In this document: piece after piece, positions 43,097-51,930 of the stretch
Layout: each line of letters opens with the position of its first letter
Position numbering within the stretch: position 1 is the stretch's first letter
DNA from: RBG-13-51-18 sp963739395
GTDB lineage: Bacteria; Chloroflexota; Dehalococcoidia; Dehalococcoidales; RBG-16-60-22
Assembly (NCBI GenBank): GCA_963739395.1
Contig: CAVUAE010000001.1
Coordinates: 372,001 to 436,000 of the forward strand
Reading direction: 5' to 3'
DNA length: 64,000 nt
Notes under the pieces: generated by a model
The model's input: only the letters and a program-made list of their open reading frames with translations
The model's database searches: none
What the model was told of the DNA's origin: nothing
Position numbers and translations under genes: made by a program

Positions 43097-43654
43097 TTAT
43101 TTGTTATATTGATATATCAAACTAGTTGCTTTTAATATGTATTCTGTTCCAGACTCCATATCCTCTTTGGCTGAATCAATTAACGTGTAATCTAAATTAT
43201 TAATTCCATTAGCAAGCTTGATACACGATGATTTGAAATATTGCATCCCAAGATTAAAATAATAATGGATATCCTGCATTGATTCTGGAGCTTTCAAGGC
43301 ATTGACTTGGTTTGCTAAATCAACAATGATATTAAGTTCTTTTTCAACTTGTTTTGTCCATTCAAAATCACCTAAAAGTGGGGTTTCCATTAGATCGCCC
43401 AGAGTTGTAAAAGATACAGTACATTTGTCAGAAATTTTCACTGCGGCAGAAATATATTCTTCTACTTCCTGTGATTTATTAGTTTCTGATATCACTTGGT
43501 CATTGCTACTTTCTGTATTATTCGCAAAAGGATTGGTAGAAACAACATATATAATTCCCCCAGTAATAAGTACGAATAATAACAGAGCTAATATTACAAC
43601 AGGAAGAGATGACCTTTTCCGAGGTTCCATTATCTCATCATAATATTTTGGCAT
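43097..43654 (-). CDS. Hypothetical membrane-anchored extracytoplasmic protein
   Basis: 185 aa from ATG 43654 (a TTG eleven codons upstream is less likely). One N-terminal TM helix (~17-40: PVVILALLLFVLITGGIIYVV) with basic residues on the inside, then a helical, Asn/Glu-rich outside domain (to ~185) with two cysteines. No catalytic motif. AT-rich; likely cotranscribed with the 135-aa gene. Confidence 0.6.
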   Translation of the reverse strand: MPKYYDEIMEPRKRSSLPVVILALLLFVLITGGIIYVVSTNPFANNTESSNDQVISETNKSQEVEEYISAAVKISDKCTVSFTTLGDLMETPLLGDFEWTKQVEKELNIIVDLANQVNALKAPESMQDIHYYFNLGMQYFKSSCIKLANGINNLDYTLIDSAKEDMESGTEYILKATSLIYQYNK

Positions 43655-43733
43655 TAGTATGATCTCTTGTGATTGATGAAATCTCAATTTTTAGTTATGG
43701 ATTATTAAATTATCAAAATATACTTTACATCAA

Positions 43734-43988
43734 CTACACCGTAACTTTATAAATTACGTCTCCCGGTCTCACACGCTCGGGGACTTTGATGCCGACGGAC
43801 TGGCCCTTTTTAGCTTTGGTGACATTCTTGTTTTCAATCTGCATCGACGTAAGGTCCATCTCAATATCCGTAGTGTGCCCCTTAATGTGAATCTTATCTC
43901 CCACCTCAAGCGTGCCGGTCATGTCAACGCCGGCGACTACTACATGAGCAAAGAAATCGCTTACTTTACCGACTGCTTTCTCCTTCAT
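43734..43988 (-). CDS. EF-Tu domain-2-like small protein
   Basis: 84 aa. A lone beta-barrel matching translation-factor domain 2: VVVAGVDMTGTLEVGDKIHIKGHTTDIEMDLTSMQIENKNVTKAKKGQSVGIKVPERVRPGDVIYKV (named by its key elements GDKIHIKG, VxxMQI and GQxVGI). It has no GTPase domain. Such stand-alone proteins are known but of uncertain function. Preceded by a good AGGGAGG. Confidence 0.8.
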   Translation of the reverse strand: MKEKAVGKVSDFFAHVVVAGVDMTGTLEVGDKIHIKGHTTDIEMDLTSMQIENKNVTKAKKGQSVGIKVPERVRPGDVIYKVTV

Positions 43989-44049
43989 ATTTCCTCCCTC
44001 CTTAAGCAGTTTGTGTTAAGGATTATACGCCGAGATATTTAAGAAATCA

Positions 44050-44210
44050 ATATGTCTTCCCGTCATTGCGAGGAGTTCTTCCGCAGAAGGACGACGTGGC
44101 AATCTCGTTGACTATACTTAAACACTACGAGATCCTTCCCCTTCACGGAGTTTACCCTGAGCGGAGCGCGAGGGTTCAGGGTCAGGATGACAAGCATGTC
44201 ATTTTTTGAC
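44050..44210. repeat. Dispersed intergenic repeat cluster
   Basis: A mosaic of CGTCATTGCGAGGAG, a later GGCAATCTCG, and GGGTTCAGGGTCAGGATGAC in ~160 nt, the type of imperfect inverted repeats found between genes of many Chloroflexota and other bacteria. No ORF. Confidence 0.55.
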
Positions 44211-44265
44211 TAATTTACTTTTTGGACATATAATGGGTCTAATTAAGATTTGAGAGGGCTGCGCC

Positions 44266-44481
44266 TTGGCTAAGGTAAATGACGCAAAATCAACTGATAT
44301 TGAAAAATTAGAAAAACGTCTAGATTCACTGGACAGTCGTTTGGATAATGTTGATTCCGTTGTCTCCGCCGTTGCCGAGCGGGTCATGAAACAGCCGGCG
44401 ACATTTATCGTTACCTGCAGCCATTGCGGTCATAAGATAGAGATAGCCATTCTCGGCACCGAAAAACCAACCACCAAATAA
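44266..44481 (+). CDS. Coiled-coil zinc-ribbon-like small protein
   Basis: 71 aa from a TTG (GAGAGG upstream). A charged heptad coiled coil (residues 9-40, IEKLEKRLDSLDSRLDNVDSVV) is followed by one zinc-knuckle-like CSHCGHK near the C-terminus. Only one CxxC pair is present, so a full zinc site may need a dimer. Function unknown. Confidence 0.6.
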   Translation: MAKVNDAKSTDIEKLEKRLDSLDSRLDNVDSVVSAVAERVMKQPATFIVTCSHCGHKIEIAILGTEKPTTK

Positions 44482-44566
44482 TTCTCGTTTACATGAGTGA
44501 TTTTCTCCCACATGCTTAGTTAGATGTGAAAGTATATATAGTTAAACCTTAATACCAGGAGGCAGC

Positions 44567-45226
44567 ATGACCATAACGGCAAGAATCAACGAGACGAAAT
44601 ATAACGTTTTCAAGTGGCGCTACGAACTAAGCATACCTAAAAAACTGGCGCTGGCTTTCGGCTTCGCGATACTGATGGGATTGATTGCCCAGCTTAGATT
44701 TTATCTCCCGTGGAGTCCCGTGCCGCTTACGGGGCAGACCTTCGGGGCACTCTTTGCCGGGGTTATTCTAGGGACGTGGTGGGGAGGCATTAGCATGGCA
44801 TTATACGCGGGGTTAGGGGCGGCGGGAGTGCCATGGTTCCAAGGGTGGCAGGGTGGATTAGCCTATATGACGGGTCCCACCGGCGGCTACATCGTCGGTT
44901 TTATCTTAGCGGCACTCTTCCTGGGATACTTCACCGACAAATTCGTCAGGTCACGGAGCTTCTTCGCCATGCTCGGGCTGATGCTCTTCGCCAACTTTAT
45001 CCTCATTTACGGACCCGGGCTTTTACAGCTTAATCTCTGGCTCGCTAACGTCAAAGGCGAGCCTATAGCCTTTAGTCAACTGCTAACCATGGGCGCTTTA
45101 CCCTTTATCGCCGGGGACATTACCAAAGCGGTCGTCGCGGCTCTTATCGTCAGGGGCGTAACACCTAAGAAAGCTTACGGTAAAGAAGCGGACGGGGAAA
45201 AATGGACGGGGTGGCGGCTGCCGTAG
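44567..45226 (+). CDS. bioY: Biotin transporter substrate-binding protein BioY
   Basis: 219 aa, six hydrophobic helices. BioY signatures: FYLPWSPVPLTGQTFGALFAGVILG, YAGLGAAGVPWFQG and GPTGGYIVGFILAALFLGY, then LLQLNLWLA and PFIAGDITKAVVAALI. Biotin-specific S component of an ECF importer; its energising module is not nearby. AGGAGG precedes the ATG. No BirA box was seen. Confidence 0.92.
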   Translation: MTITARINETKYNVFKWRYELSIPKKLALAFGFAILMGLIAQLRFYLPWSPVPLTGQTFGALFAGVILGTWWGGISMALYAGLGAAGVPWFQGWQGGLAYMTGPTGGYIVGFILAALFLGYFTDKFVRSRSFFAMLGLMLFANFILIYGPGLLQLNLWLANVKGEPIAFSQLLTMGALPFIAGDITKAVVAALIVRGVTPKKAYGKEADGEKWTGWRLP

Positions 45227-45241
45227 GAAGGTAGTTAGTAG

Positions 45242-45297
45242 TTGGTAGTTTGTAGTTAGTTTCCCTTGCCCCTTTACCCCCAATAAATTACAAACTA
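45242..45297. repeat. Inverted TAGTTTGTA / TACAAACTA repeat after bioY
   Basis: TAGTTTGTA (45246-45254) and TACAAACTA (45289-45297). The word TTGGTAGTTTGTAGTT (45242) is repeated exactly at 37847 near ilvC, so this is a small family of intergenic repeats. Confidence 0.5.
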
Positions 45298-45326
45298 CAA
45301 ATTACTCACACTCACCTTTTCCCTAA

Positions 45327-45355
45327 TTGCGCCTATAAGTGAACGCTGATATAAT
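45327..45355 (+). promoter_or_regulatory. Promoter giving a probable leaderless thrS mRNA
   Basis: TTGCGC (45327-45332), 17-bp spacer, TGA-TATAAT (extended -10, 45350-45355). The thrS ATG is at 45362, where transcription should begin, and there is no Shine-Dalgarno sequence. Confidence 0.75.
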
Positions 45356-45361
45356 GGTTTT

Positions 45362-47104
45362 ATGAATAAAGAGCAAGAACTTGAAGCTATGCGGCACTCG
45401 ACCTCGCATGTCATGGCTGAGGCAGTGCTGTCCATCTTCCCTGACGCAAAATTTGCCATCGGACCGGCTATCGAAGATGGGTTTTATTATGACTTCGACC
45501 TCCCGCGCTCGCTAACGCCGGAAGACCTGCCCATTATCGAGAAAAAGATGGGCGAAATTATTAAAGCGAACTTGCCCTTTACGCATAAAGAAATTACTAA
45601 AGCCGAAGCGAAAAAACTCTTCGCTAAACAGCCCTATAAACTTGAGCTAATCAAAGAACTCAAAGACGCTAAGGTCGGCATTTACGAGCAGGGCAACTTC
45701 ACCGACCTGTGTAAAGGGCCACATGTCAAAACCACCGGCGAGATAAAGGCTTTTAAGCTGACGAGCATCGCCGGGGCTTACTGGCGGGGGGACGAGCATA
45801 ATCCCATGCTCCAGCGTATTTATGGTTTAGCGTTTAATACGCAGGAAGAACTGGATAACTATTTAGTCCATCTTGAGGATATAAAAAAGAGAGACCACCG
45901 AAAAATAGGCAAGGATTTAGACCTTTTTGTCTTTTCAGAATTAGTCGGGAAAGGGCTACCTCTTTTCACCGAAAAGGGGTCGATAATAAGACGCGAACTA
46001 GAACGCTTCGTAGTGGATGAAGAGCTGAAACGGGGTTATAAACACATCTATACGCCAGACCTCGCCCTTGTCGCGCTTTACAAGACTTCCGGCCACTACC
46101 CATATTATAAAGATTCGATGTATCCCGTCATGAAGATAGATGATGAAGAGCTTATTTTAAGACCAATGACCTGCCCGCACCACTATCAATACTATGCCAG
46201 CAAACCGAGGTCTTATCGAGAGCTGCCATTTAAAATCGCCGAGTTAGCTAAACAATTCCGCTATGAAAAATCCGGTGAATTGACTGGTCTTATCCGAGCA
46301 CGTATGTTCTGCCTGGCAGATTCTCATATCATCTGTCAGAAAGAGCAGGCAGTCCAACAACTAAACGAGGTTTTAGATTTAATAGAGTTTTGCGCCGGGG
46401 TTTTCAAATTAAAAGCCGGCGAAGATTACCGCTACCGGTTATCTCTAGGCGATAGGAAAAACGATAAGAAATATTTTAAAGACGATGAAGCCTGGGAACA
46501 TGCGGAAAATGTCTTACGCGATGTATTAAAACAACGGAAATCTAACTTCTTTGAAGCTGGTGATGAAGCCGCTTTTTACGGACCCAAGATTGATATCCAG
46601 ATGAAAAATGTCGCCGGTAAGGAAGATACCGCCTTTACCGTACAATACGACTTCGTAGCACCAAAGCGATTTAAACTGACCTATATCGATACCGATGGCA
46701 AAGAAAAAGAACCTATCGTAATTCACCGGTCTTCTATCGGCGCGATAGAAAGAATCATGGCTTTCCTCATTGAGCATTATGCTGGAGCATTCCCTACCTG
46801 GTTGGCACCGGTACAGGTAAAAATAATCCCTATCTCCGACCGTCATAACGAACATGCTGCCAAAGTAGCCGCCGAGCTCAAGGGGCGGGGCATAAGGGCG
46901 GAAATTGACGACCGCTCCGAGCGAATGAACCTTAAAATCCGCCAGGCACAGCAGGAAAAAGTGCCCTATATGGTCGTCATTGGCGATAAAGAAGCAGCAG
47001 ATAATACCGTATCTGTACGTAAACGCAGCGGTGAGCAGTTACCAGCGCAGTCCCTGGCGAGTTTTATCGAGGCGCTAACTGCAGAAATAGCTAAAAAAGA
47101 TTAA
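45362..47104 (+). CDS. thrS: Threonyl-tRNA synthetase lacking the TGS domain
   Basis: 580 aa, 50-60 shorter than E. coli ThrS because the protein starts at the editing domain (MRHSTSHVMAEAV, with the HxxxH-like metal motif) and has no N-terminal TGS. Class II motifs are present: motif 2 (ELAKQFRYEKSGELTGLIRARMF), zinc residues in MTCPHHY, motif 3 (HRSSIGAIERIMAFLIE), and the anticodon domain at the end. It charges tRNA-Thr. The start fits a leaderless mRNA. Confidence 0.95.
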   Translation: MNKEQELEAMRHSTSHVMAEAVLSIFPDAKFAIGPAIEDGFYYDFDLPRSLTPEDLPIIEKKMGEIIKANLPFTHKEITKAEAKKLFAKQPYKLELIKELKDAKVGIYEQGNFTDLCKGPHVKTTGEIKAFKLTSIAGAYWRGDEHNPMLQRIYGLAFNTQEELDNYLVHLEDIKKRDHRKIGKDLDLFVFSELVGKGLPLFTEKGSIIRRELERFVVDEELKRGYKHIYTPDLALVALYKTSGHYPYYKDSMYPVMKIDDEELILRPMTCPHHYQYYASKPRSYRELPFKIAELAKQFRYEKSGELTGLIRARMFCLADSHIICQKEQAVQQLNEVLDLIEFCAGVFKLKAGEDYRYRLSLGDRKNDKKYFKDDEAWEHAENVLRDVLKQRKSNFFEAGDEAAFYGPKIDIQMKNVAGKEDTAFTVQYDFVAPKRFKLTYIDTDGKEKEPIVIHRSSIGAIERIMAFLIEHYAGAFPTWLAPVQVKIIPISDRHNEHAAKVAAELKGRGIRAEIDDRSERMNLKIRQAQQEKVPYMVVIGDKEAADNTVSVRKRSGEQLPAQSLASFIEALTAEIAKKD

Positions 47105-47140
47105 TTTGAAGAGTTTTTACCTTGATTATACCCGAAACAG

Positions 47141-47170
47141 TTGATTTTCAATACAAATATATGATATAGT
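47141..47170 (+). promoter_or_regulatory. Promoter of the infC-rpmI-rplT operon
   Basis: TTGATT (47141-47146), an 18-bp spacer and TGA-TATAGT (47165-47170). The expected start of transcription is near 47177, which is after a TTG at 47172 and supports the later infC start. Confidence 0.6.
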
Positions 47171-47213
47171 TTTGTTCGTAGAGCAACTAGCAACGGAGGA
47201 GGCTGGAAAGCAT

Positions 47214-47807
47214 ATCATAAAGCAATTACGCGTCAACGAGCGAATCATCGCCAGAGAAATTCGCCTGGTCGGAGAGAAAGGCGAACAGCTTGGTGTTATG
47301 TCTGCGATGCAGGCAAGAGAACTGGCGAAGAAGAGCAACCTTGACCTCGTTGAAGTAGCACCGACATCAGTACCTCCGGTCTGCCGCCTGCTTGACTACG
47401 GCAAATTCAAGTACGAACAACAGAAAAAAGAACAGCAGGCGAAGAAAAGCCAAAAAATCGCACAATTACGAGAAATTTGGCTGTACGTTAAGATAGGCGT
47501 CCATGATTTCGATGCTAAAGCCAAGATAGCCAGAAAACTTTTAAACGGTGGGTCAAAAGTTAAATTAACATTGAAGTTCAAGGGACGCGAAATGGCGCAT
47601 CCCGAGTTGGGCATGAGAGTCTTACAGCGGATGGTGGAGACATTGAATGATGTCGCCGCGCTGGATAGACAACCAATCTTGGAGGGAAGACGAATGAACA
47701 TCATCATCGTTCCCATCGGTTCCAAGCCCAAGGTTAAAACCGAAACGAAACCGGAAATGAAAACAGAAACTAAAGTAGAAATTAAAGCAGGAGCCAAGGA
47801 AGTATAG
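47214..47807 (+). CDS. infC: Translation initiation factor IF-3 with a non-canonical AUC start
   Basis: 197 aa if it starts at the ATC at 47214, 11 nt after GGAGGAGG. No ATG, GTG or well-placed TTG fits: the only upstream TTG (47172) lies at the transcription start. Homologues begin with a short M-(I)K-LRVNERI, which this gives. Unusual AUU/AUC/AUA starts are a known infC autoregulation feature. IF-3 motifs follow: GEKGEQLGVM, RELAKKSNLDLVEVAP, PPVCRLLDYGKFKYEQQKK. The C-terminus is Lys/Glu-rich. Confidence 0.88.
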   Translation: MIKQLRVNERIIAREIRLVGEKGEQLGVMSAMQARELAKKSNLDLVEVAPTSVPPVCRLLDYGKFKYEQQKKEQQAKKSQKIAQLREIWLYVKIGVHDFDAKAKIARKLLNGGSKVKLTLKFKGREMAHPELGMRVLQRMVETLNDVAALDRQPILEGRRMNIIIVPIGSKPKVKTETKPEMKTETKVEIKAGAKEV

Positions 47808-47808
47808 A

Positions 47809-48012
47809 ATGCCAAAACTTAAAACTCATAAAGGGGCTAAAAGCCGTTTCAAGATTACAGGTACTGGTAAAATTATGCGGGTGAAGGGACCTAAAAGCCA
47901 CCTGCGTATGCATAAAGCCAAGCGCGTGCGGAAGCAGTTCGATAAGCTGATAGAGCTAAATCCCGCCGACCGCCAACGCATATCGAGACTATTACCTAAC
48001 GGAGTCAAGTAA
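47809..48012 (+). CDS. rpmI: Ribosomal protein L35
   Basis: 67 aa. KLKTHKGAKSRFKITGTGKIMR and KAKRVRKQFDKLIELNPAD are typical L35. It starts one base after infC and precedes rplT, the usual infC-rpmI-rplT order. Small basic large-subunit protein. Confidence 0.97.
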   Translation: MPKLKTHKGAKSRFKITGTGKIMRVKGPKSHLRMHKAKRVRKQFDKLIELNPADRQRISRLLPNGVK

Positions 48013-48024
48013 AATAGGAGTAGC

Positions 48025-48384
48025 ATGCCAAGAACGAAAAGAGGTGTGACCTCACACCATAGACATAAGAAAATCTTAGCCCTCACCAAAGGGCAACGCA
48101 GCACCAGGCACCGCTTGGTTAAACGCGCCAACGAGGCGATGATACATTCGCTAAGTTACGCCTATTTCCACCGGCGAGAACGTAAGGGCGATTTCCGGCG
48201 ACTTTGGATATTGCGGGTTAATGCCGCCTGTCGCGCCCATGGCGTAACGTATAGTCAGTTCATAAAAGGACTGAAAAAAGCCGGCATCGTCATTAATCGT
48301 AAGGCGCTAGCTGATATGGCTGTCAAAGAGCCAGCGAACTTTAGCAGCCTGGTCGCTCTCGTGGGAGGGAAAGGCCAGGACTGA
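48025..48384 (+). CDS. rplT: Ribosomal protein L20
   Basis: 119 aa. RTKRGVTSHHRHKKILALTKGQRSTRHRLVKRANEAM and FRRLWILRVNAACRAHGVTYSQFIKGL are typical. L20 often represses its own operon by binding the leader. The gene is followed by an intrinsic terminator. Confidence 0.97.
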   Translation: MPRTKRGVTSHHRHKKILALTKGQRSTRHRLVKRANEAMIHSLSYAYFHRRERKGDFRRLWILRVNAACRAHGVTYSQFIKGLKKAGIVINRKALADMAVKEPANFSSLVALVGGKGQD

Positions 48385-48420
48385 AAGACTCCAGTTCTCA
48401 ACTAACTTAGTATTTTAGTT

Positions 48421-48454
48421 CCCCTTCCTCTACCCAGCGGAAGGGGATTTTTTT
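48421..48454 (+). terminator. Terminator after rplT
   Basis: CCCCTTCC and GGAAGGGG form an 8-bp stem with a 10-nt loop, followed by ATTTTTTTA. Confidence 0.92.
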
Positions 48455-48468
48455 AGGGGACGCCAAAG

Positions 48469-49506
48469 ATGCTGAAACAGATAGAAAAAATAAAAACCGA
48501 AGCTCTTAAAGAGCTGGGGGATATTAATAACCCTAAAGACCTAGAAGCATGGCGCGTACACTACCTCGGTAAAAAAAGTCCATTAACCCAAATACTCCGC
48601 GGGCTGGCAACTCTTTCTATCGAAGAAAAGAAAGAAGTCGGCGCAGCGGCAAACCAACTTAAAAACCTGCTGGAAGGTCACGCCGAGGAAAAGGGGCAGA
48701 CTTTGCGCGAAACACAGTTGAAATCCGCGACGCAAAAAGAATCCATCGATATCAGTCTTCCTGGTAGACCTTACGCCATTGGCCACCAGCATCCCGTCAC
48801 CCAAGCAATTGAAGAAATTTGTGATATCTTTATCTCGCTAGGATTCCAGGTCAAAGAAGGACCGGATGTAGAGTGGGACTATTATAACTTTGAAGCGCTT
48901 AATATCCCCGCCGAGCACCCCTCGCGTGATAGTATGTCCTCCTACTGGATAGATACGCCGCCGGGAGAAAAAGGCAAGCAGCTTTTACGGACGCATGGCA
49001 CCGCCGTCAGCGCAAGAATAGTCGAAAATATGAAACCGCCCATCCGCACCATCGAGCCGTCGCGAGTTTACCGCTATGAGGCAGTCAATGCTACCCATCT
49101 GAACATATATCATAATATGGATGGGCTAGCCGTGGACCGCGGCATTACCATGGGAGACTTAAAGGGCGTACTTTTCGAGTTTGTGCGACGCTACTTTGGC
49201 GAGAAACGAAAAATACGCTTCCGCACCGACTTTTTCCCGTTCGTCGAGCCGGGCGGTGAAATCGCTATCGATTGTATTGTATGTAAAGGTGTGGGATGCC
49301 GTTTCTGTGGCAACAGCGGCTGGCTGGAAATTCTAGGCTGTGGTATGACGCATCCTGAAGTCCTTAGGCGCGGCGGTATTGACCCGGAGGAATATACCAG
49401 CTTTGCTTTTGGTATGGGACTTGAAAGATTACCTATGCTACGTTATGGCATAGAGGACATGCGGCTTTTCTATAATAACGACTTAAGGTTTTTAAGGCAG
49501 TTTTAG
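48469..49506 (+). CDS. pheS: Phenylalanyl-tRNA synthetase alpha subunit
   Basis: 345 aa. The N-terminal coiled coil (1-~90) precedes the class II core: GRPYAIGHQHPVTQAIEEICDIF, EGPDVEWDYYNFEALNIPAEHPSRD (motif-like region), LLRTHGTAVSARI, FRTDFFPFVEPGGEI and the motif 3 end FGMGLERLPMLRYGI. It forms the alpha2beta2 enzyme with PheT, two nt downstream. Confidence 0.97.
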   Translation: MLKQIEKIKTEALKELGDINNPKDLEAWRVHYLGKKSPLTQILRGLATLSIEEKKEVGAAANQLKNLLEGHAEEKGQTLRETQLKSATQKESIDISLPGRPYAIGHQHPVTQAIEEICDIFISLGFQVKEGPDVEWDYYNFEALNIPAEHPSRDSMSSYWIDTPPGEKGKQLLRTHGTAVSARIVENMKPPIRTIEPSRVYRYEAVNATHLNIYHNMDGLAVDRGITMGDLKGVLFEFVRRYFGEKRKIRFRTDFFPFVEPGGEIAIDCIVCKGVGCRFCGNSGWLEILGCGMTHPEVLRRGGIDPEEYTSFAFGMGLERLPMLRYGIEDMRLFYNNDLRFLRQF

Positions 49507-49507
49507 C

Positions 49508-51919
49508 ATGAAAGTACCCTTAAAGTGGCTCAATGATTATGTTAAGGTAACCCTACCGACACCACAGTTAGCCGAGAGGCTGACTTCAGCTGGATTCGAA
49601 GTGAGTGAAGTTATCACTACCGGCGGCAGCTGGGACAATATCACCGTCGGCGAGATAACCGCCATAAACCCCCACCCTAATGCCGACCGCTTAAGGCTAG
49701 CAACCGTAAACCTTGGAAAAGAACAAGAAACAGTCGTATGCGGGGCACCGAACTTAAAACTCGGCGACAAAATTGCCTTTGCTAAAGCCGGTGCGCGGTT
49801 GATAAATTCGGAAAACAGCAAATTAGAAACTCTTAAACCAGCCAAGATTCGTGGTGTTGAATCTAAAGGCATGATTTGCTCGGAGAGAGAACTTGGTATT
49901 TCAAACCAGCATGAAGGCATTTTAGTCCTTTCTAAAGCGGCAACGGTGGGCACGGCGCTGGCGGATTTTATGGGAGATACGGTGCTGGACATCGATATTA
50001 CCGCTAACCGACCGGATGGTCTTTCCGTTACTGGTATCGCCCACGAGGTCGCCGCTATCTGCGGACAAAAAACTAATATACAGGAAGTCAACTATACAGA
50101 AACTGGCGAACCAATTAACAAACAGGTATCCATTGAAATTATCGATAGCGAGCTTTGTCCGCGGTACTGTGCGAGTCTCATTACTGGCGTAAAAATTAAG
50201 GAGTCGCCGGCCTGGCTGCAGGAAAGGCTTATCGCCTGCGGGCAGCGTCCCATTAACAATATCGTCGATATTTCTAACTATGTCATGCTTGAGTACGGGC
50301 AGCCGCTCCACACCTTCGACTACGAAAAACTCAAGAGCAAGAAAATCATCGTCAGGCGGGCGAAAGACGGCGAGAAATTCTTTACCCTAGATGGCGTGGA
50401 ACGCCAACTCACTGGTGATATGCTGGTCATCGCTGACGGCGAAAGAACGGTAGCTATTGCCGGGGTCATGGGCGGACTTAATAGCGATGTAACGGAAAGC
50501 ACGACGTCTATTTTACTGGAAGCCGCCAGCTTTAAAGCACCTAGTCTGCATTACACCAGTCGCAAGCTTGGGCTGATGAGTGAAGCTTCGGCTCGATTTG
50601 AACGGGGCATTAGCCCTGGATTAACGATACCTGCCTTAAAGCACGCCACGCAGCTTATCGCCGAGCTTGGCGACGGCAAGATTGCCAAAGGCATTATCGA
50701 CGCCTACCCGGGTAAAAAAGAACCCAAGCCGATTACATTACGAACGGAAAGAATCAAGCGTGTTCTCGGTATAGAATACAGCGTCAACCAGATAGTCAGC
50801 GCGTTGCAAGCCCTCGGTATTGAGTGTAAAGCAGACGGCACCAAAGTAACCGCCAACGCGCCCTACTGGCGCAGCGATATCAAGATAGAAGAAGACCTCA
50901 TCGAAGAAGTAGCGCGCGTCTACGGCTATGATAAAATACCGACCACGCTGCTTAAAGATGAAATACCTAAGCCCGACTTGAATCCTGCCTTAAGATTGAA
51001 GAAAAACATCAGGCGCAGTCTGGTCGGCTTCGGCTTCCAGGAAGTGATGACCTATACGCTAACCAGTCTTCAAGCTCTAAGCAATATCTACGCAAAACCG
51101 CATCCTCCGGAGCCGATGCCTGTGCATGTCGCCAATCCCATGACAGCCGAGCAGGAATATCTGCGGTCAAGTCTGCGCGCGAATCTTTTAAGCACACTCG
51201 CAGCGAACCAACGCTACGAGGACGGCGGGATAAGCCTGTTTGAGATAGGTAAAATTTTCGTGCCTAAAGGCAAAAACCCGCCAGAAGAGCCGGAGATGTT
51301 ATGCGGCTTGATGATGGGTAGTCGGGTAGAGAGGTCATGGCTGGGAAGCGGCAACGCTTATGATTTCTATGATGTTAAGGGAGTGGTGGAAAGACTTTTC
51401 CAGCAACTGGGAATAGACGTAAGTTTCGAAAACAGTAATGATGAAGGACTACATCCGACAAGGCAAGCTGTTATTATCGCTAAAAACGACGGCAAAAAGG
51501 TTAATCTAGGCTTCTTAGGCGAATTACACCCCAAAGTGGCGGGTACCTTTGAGCTTGAAGGAATAATCTGCCTCTTCGAGGTCAGCATCGAGGCGCTCTT
51601 CCCTTACGCTGCTCAAGATAAAATGTACCAACCGATACCACGCTTCCCCAGCATCGTTAGGGACTTAGCACTGGTCGTGAATGCCGATGTGGCCAACCAA
51701 CAGATACTGGATATCATCAAGGGTTTCAAGCTGATTAGCGAGGTAATCCTTTTCGACGTGTATAGCGGCAAGCAAGTCGCCGCTGGGAAGAAATCTCTCG
51801 CTTATCGCCTGGTCTATCAATCGCCTGAACAGACGCTGACCGACGAAACCGTCAACAAGGTGCAGGAGCAAATCCTGACTAAACTGACGAAAGAATTGGG
51901 CGCAGTATTAAGGACATAA
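49508..51919 (+). CDS. pheT: Phenylalanyl-tRNA synthetase beta subunit
   Basis: 803 aa, the usual ~800. It holds a tRNA-binding EMAP-like domain (NITVGEITAINPHPNADRLRLATV), the B3/B4 editing domain, B5 (RTERIKRVLGIEYSVNQI), the class II-like core, and a C-terminal anticodon-binding domain (PIPRFPSIVRDLALVV...TDETVNKVQEQILTKL). The domains are intact. It forms an operon with pheS. Confidence 0.97.
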   Translation: MKVPLKWLNDYVKVTLPTPQLAERLTSAGFEVSEVITTGGSWDNITVGEITAINPHPNADRLRLATVNLGKEQETVVCGAPNLKLGDKIAFAKAGARLINSENSKLETLKPAKIRGVESKGMICSERELGISNQHEGILVLSKAATVGTALADFMGDTVLDIDITANRPDGLSVTGIAHEVAAICGQKTNIQEVNYTETGEPINKQVSIEIIDSELCPRYCASLITGVKIKESPAWLQERLIACGQRPINNIVDISNYVMLEYGQPLHTFDYEKLKSKKIIVRRAKDGEKFFTLDGVERQLTGDMLVIADGERTVAIAGVMGGLNSDVTESTTSILLEAASFKAPSLHYTSRKLGLMSEASARFERGISPGLTIPALKHATQLIAELGDGKIAKGIIDAYPGKKEPKPITLRTERIKRVLGIEYSVNQIVSALQALGIECKADGTKVTANAPYWRSDIKIEEDLIEEVARVYGYDKIPTTLLKDEIPKPDLNPALRLKKNIRRSLVGFGFQEVMTYTLTSLQALSNIYAKPHPPEPMPVHVANPMTAEQEYLRSSLRANLLSTLAANQRYEDGGISLFEIGKIFVPKGKNPPEEPEMLCGLMMGSRVERSWLGSGNAYDFYDVKGVVERLFQQLGIDVSFENSNDEGLHPTRQAVIIAKNDGKKVNLGFLGELHPKVAGTFELEGIICLFEVSIEALFPYAAQDKMYQPIPRFPSIVRDLALVVNADVANQQILDIIKGFKLISEVILFDVYSGKQVAAGKKSLAYRLVYQSPEQTLTDETVNKVQEQILTKLTKELGAVLRT

Positions 51920-51930
51920 ACGGAATTCGT

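Noticed and set aside
44482..44566. BirA-type operator before bioY
   Set aside because: GTTAAACC is present but the required inverted half-site with 14-bp spacing is not.
47172..47213. TTG start for infC at 47172
   Set aside because: It sits at the likely transcription start, has no ribosome site, and adds 14 residues not typical of IF-3.
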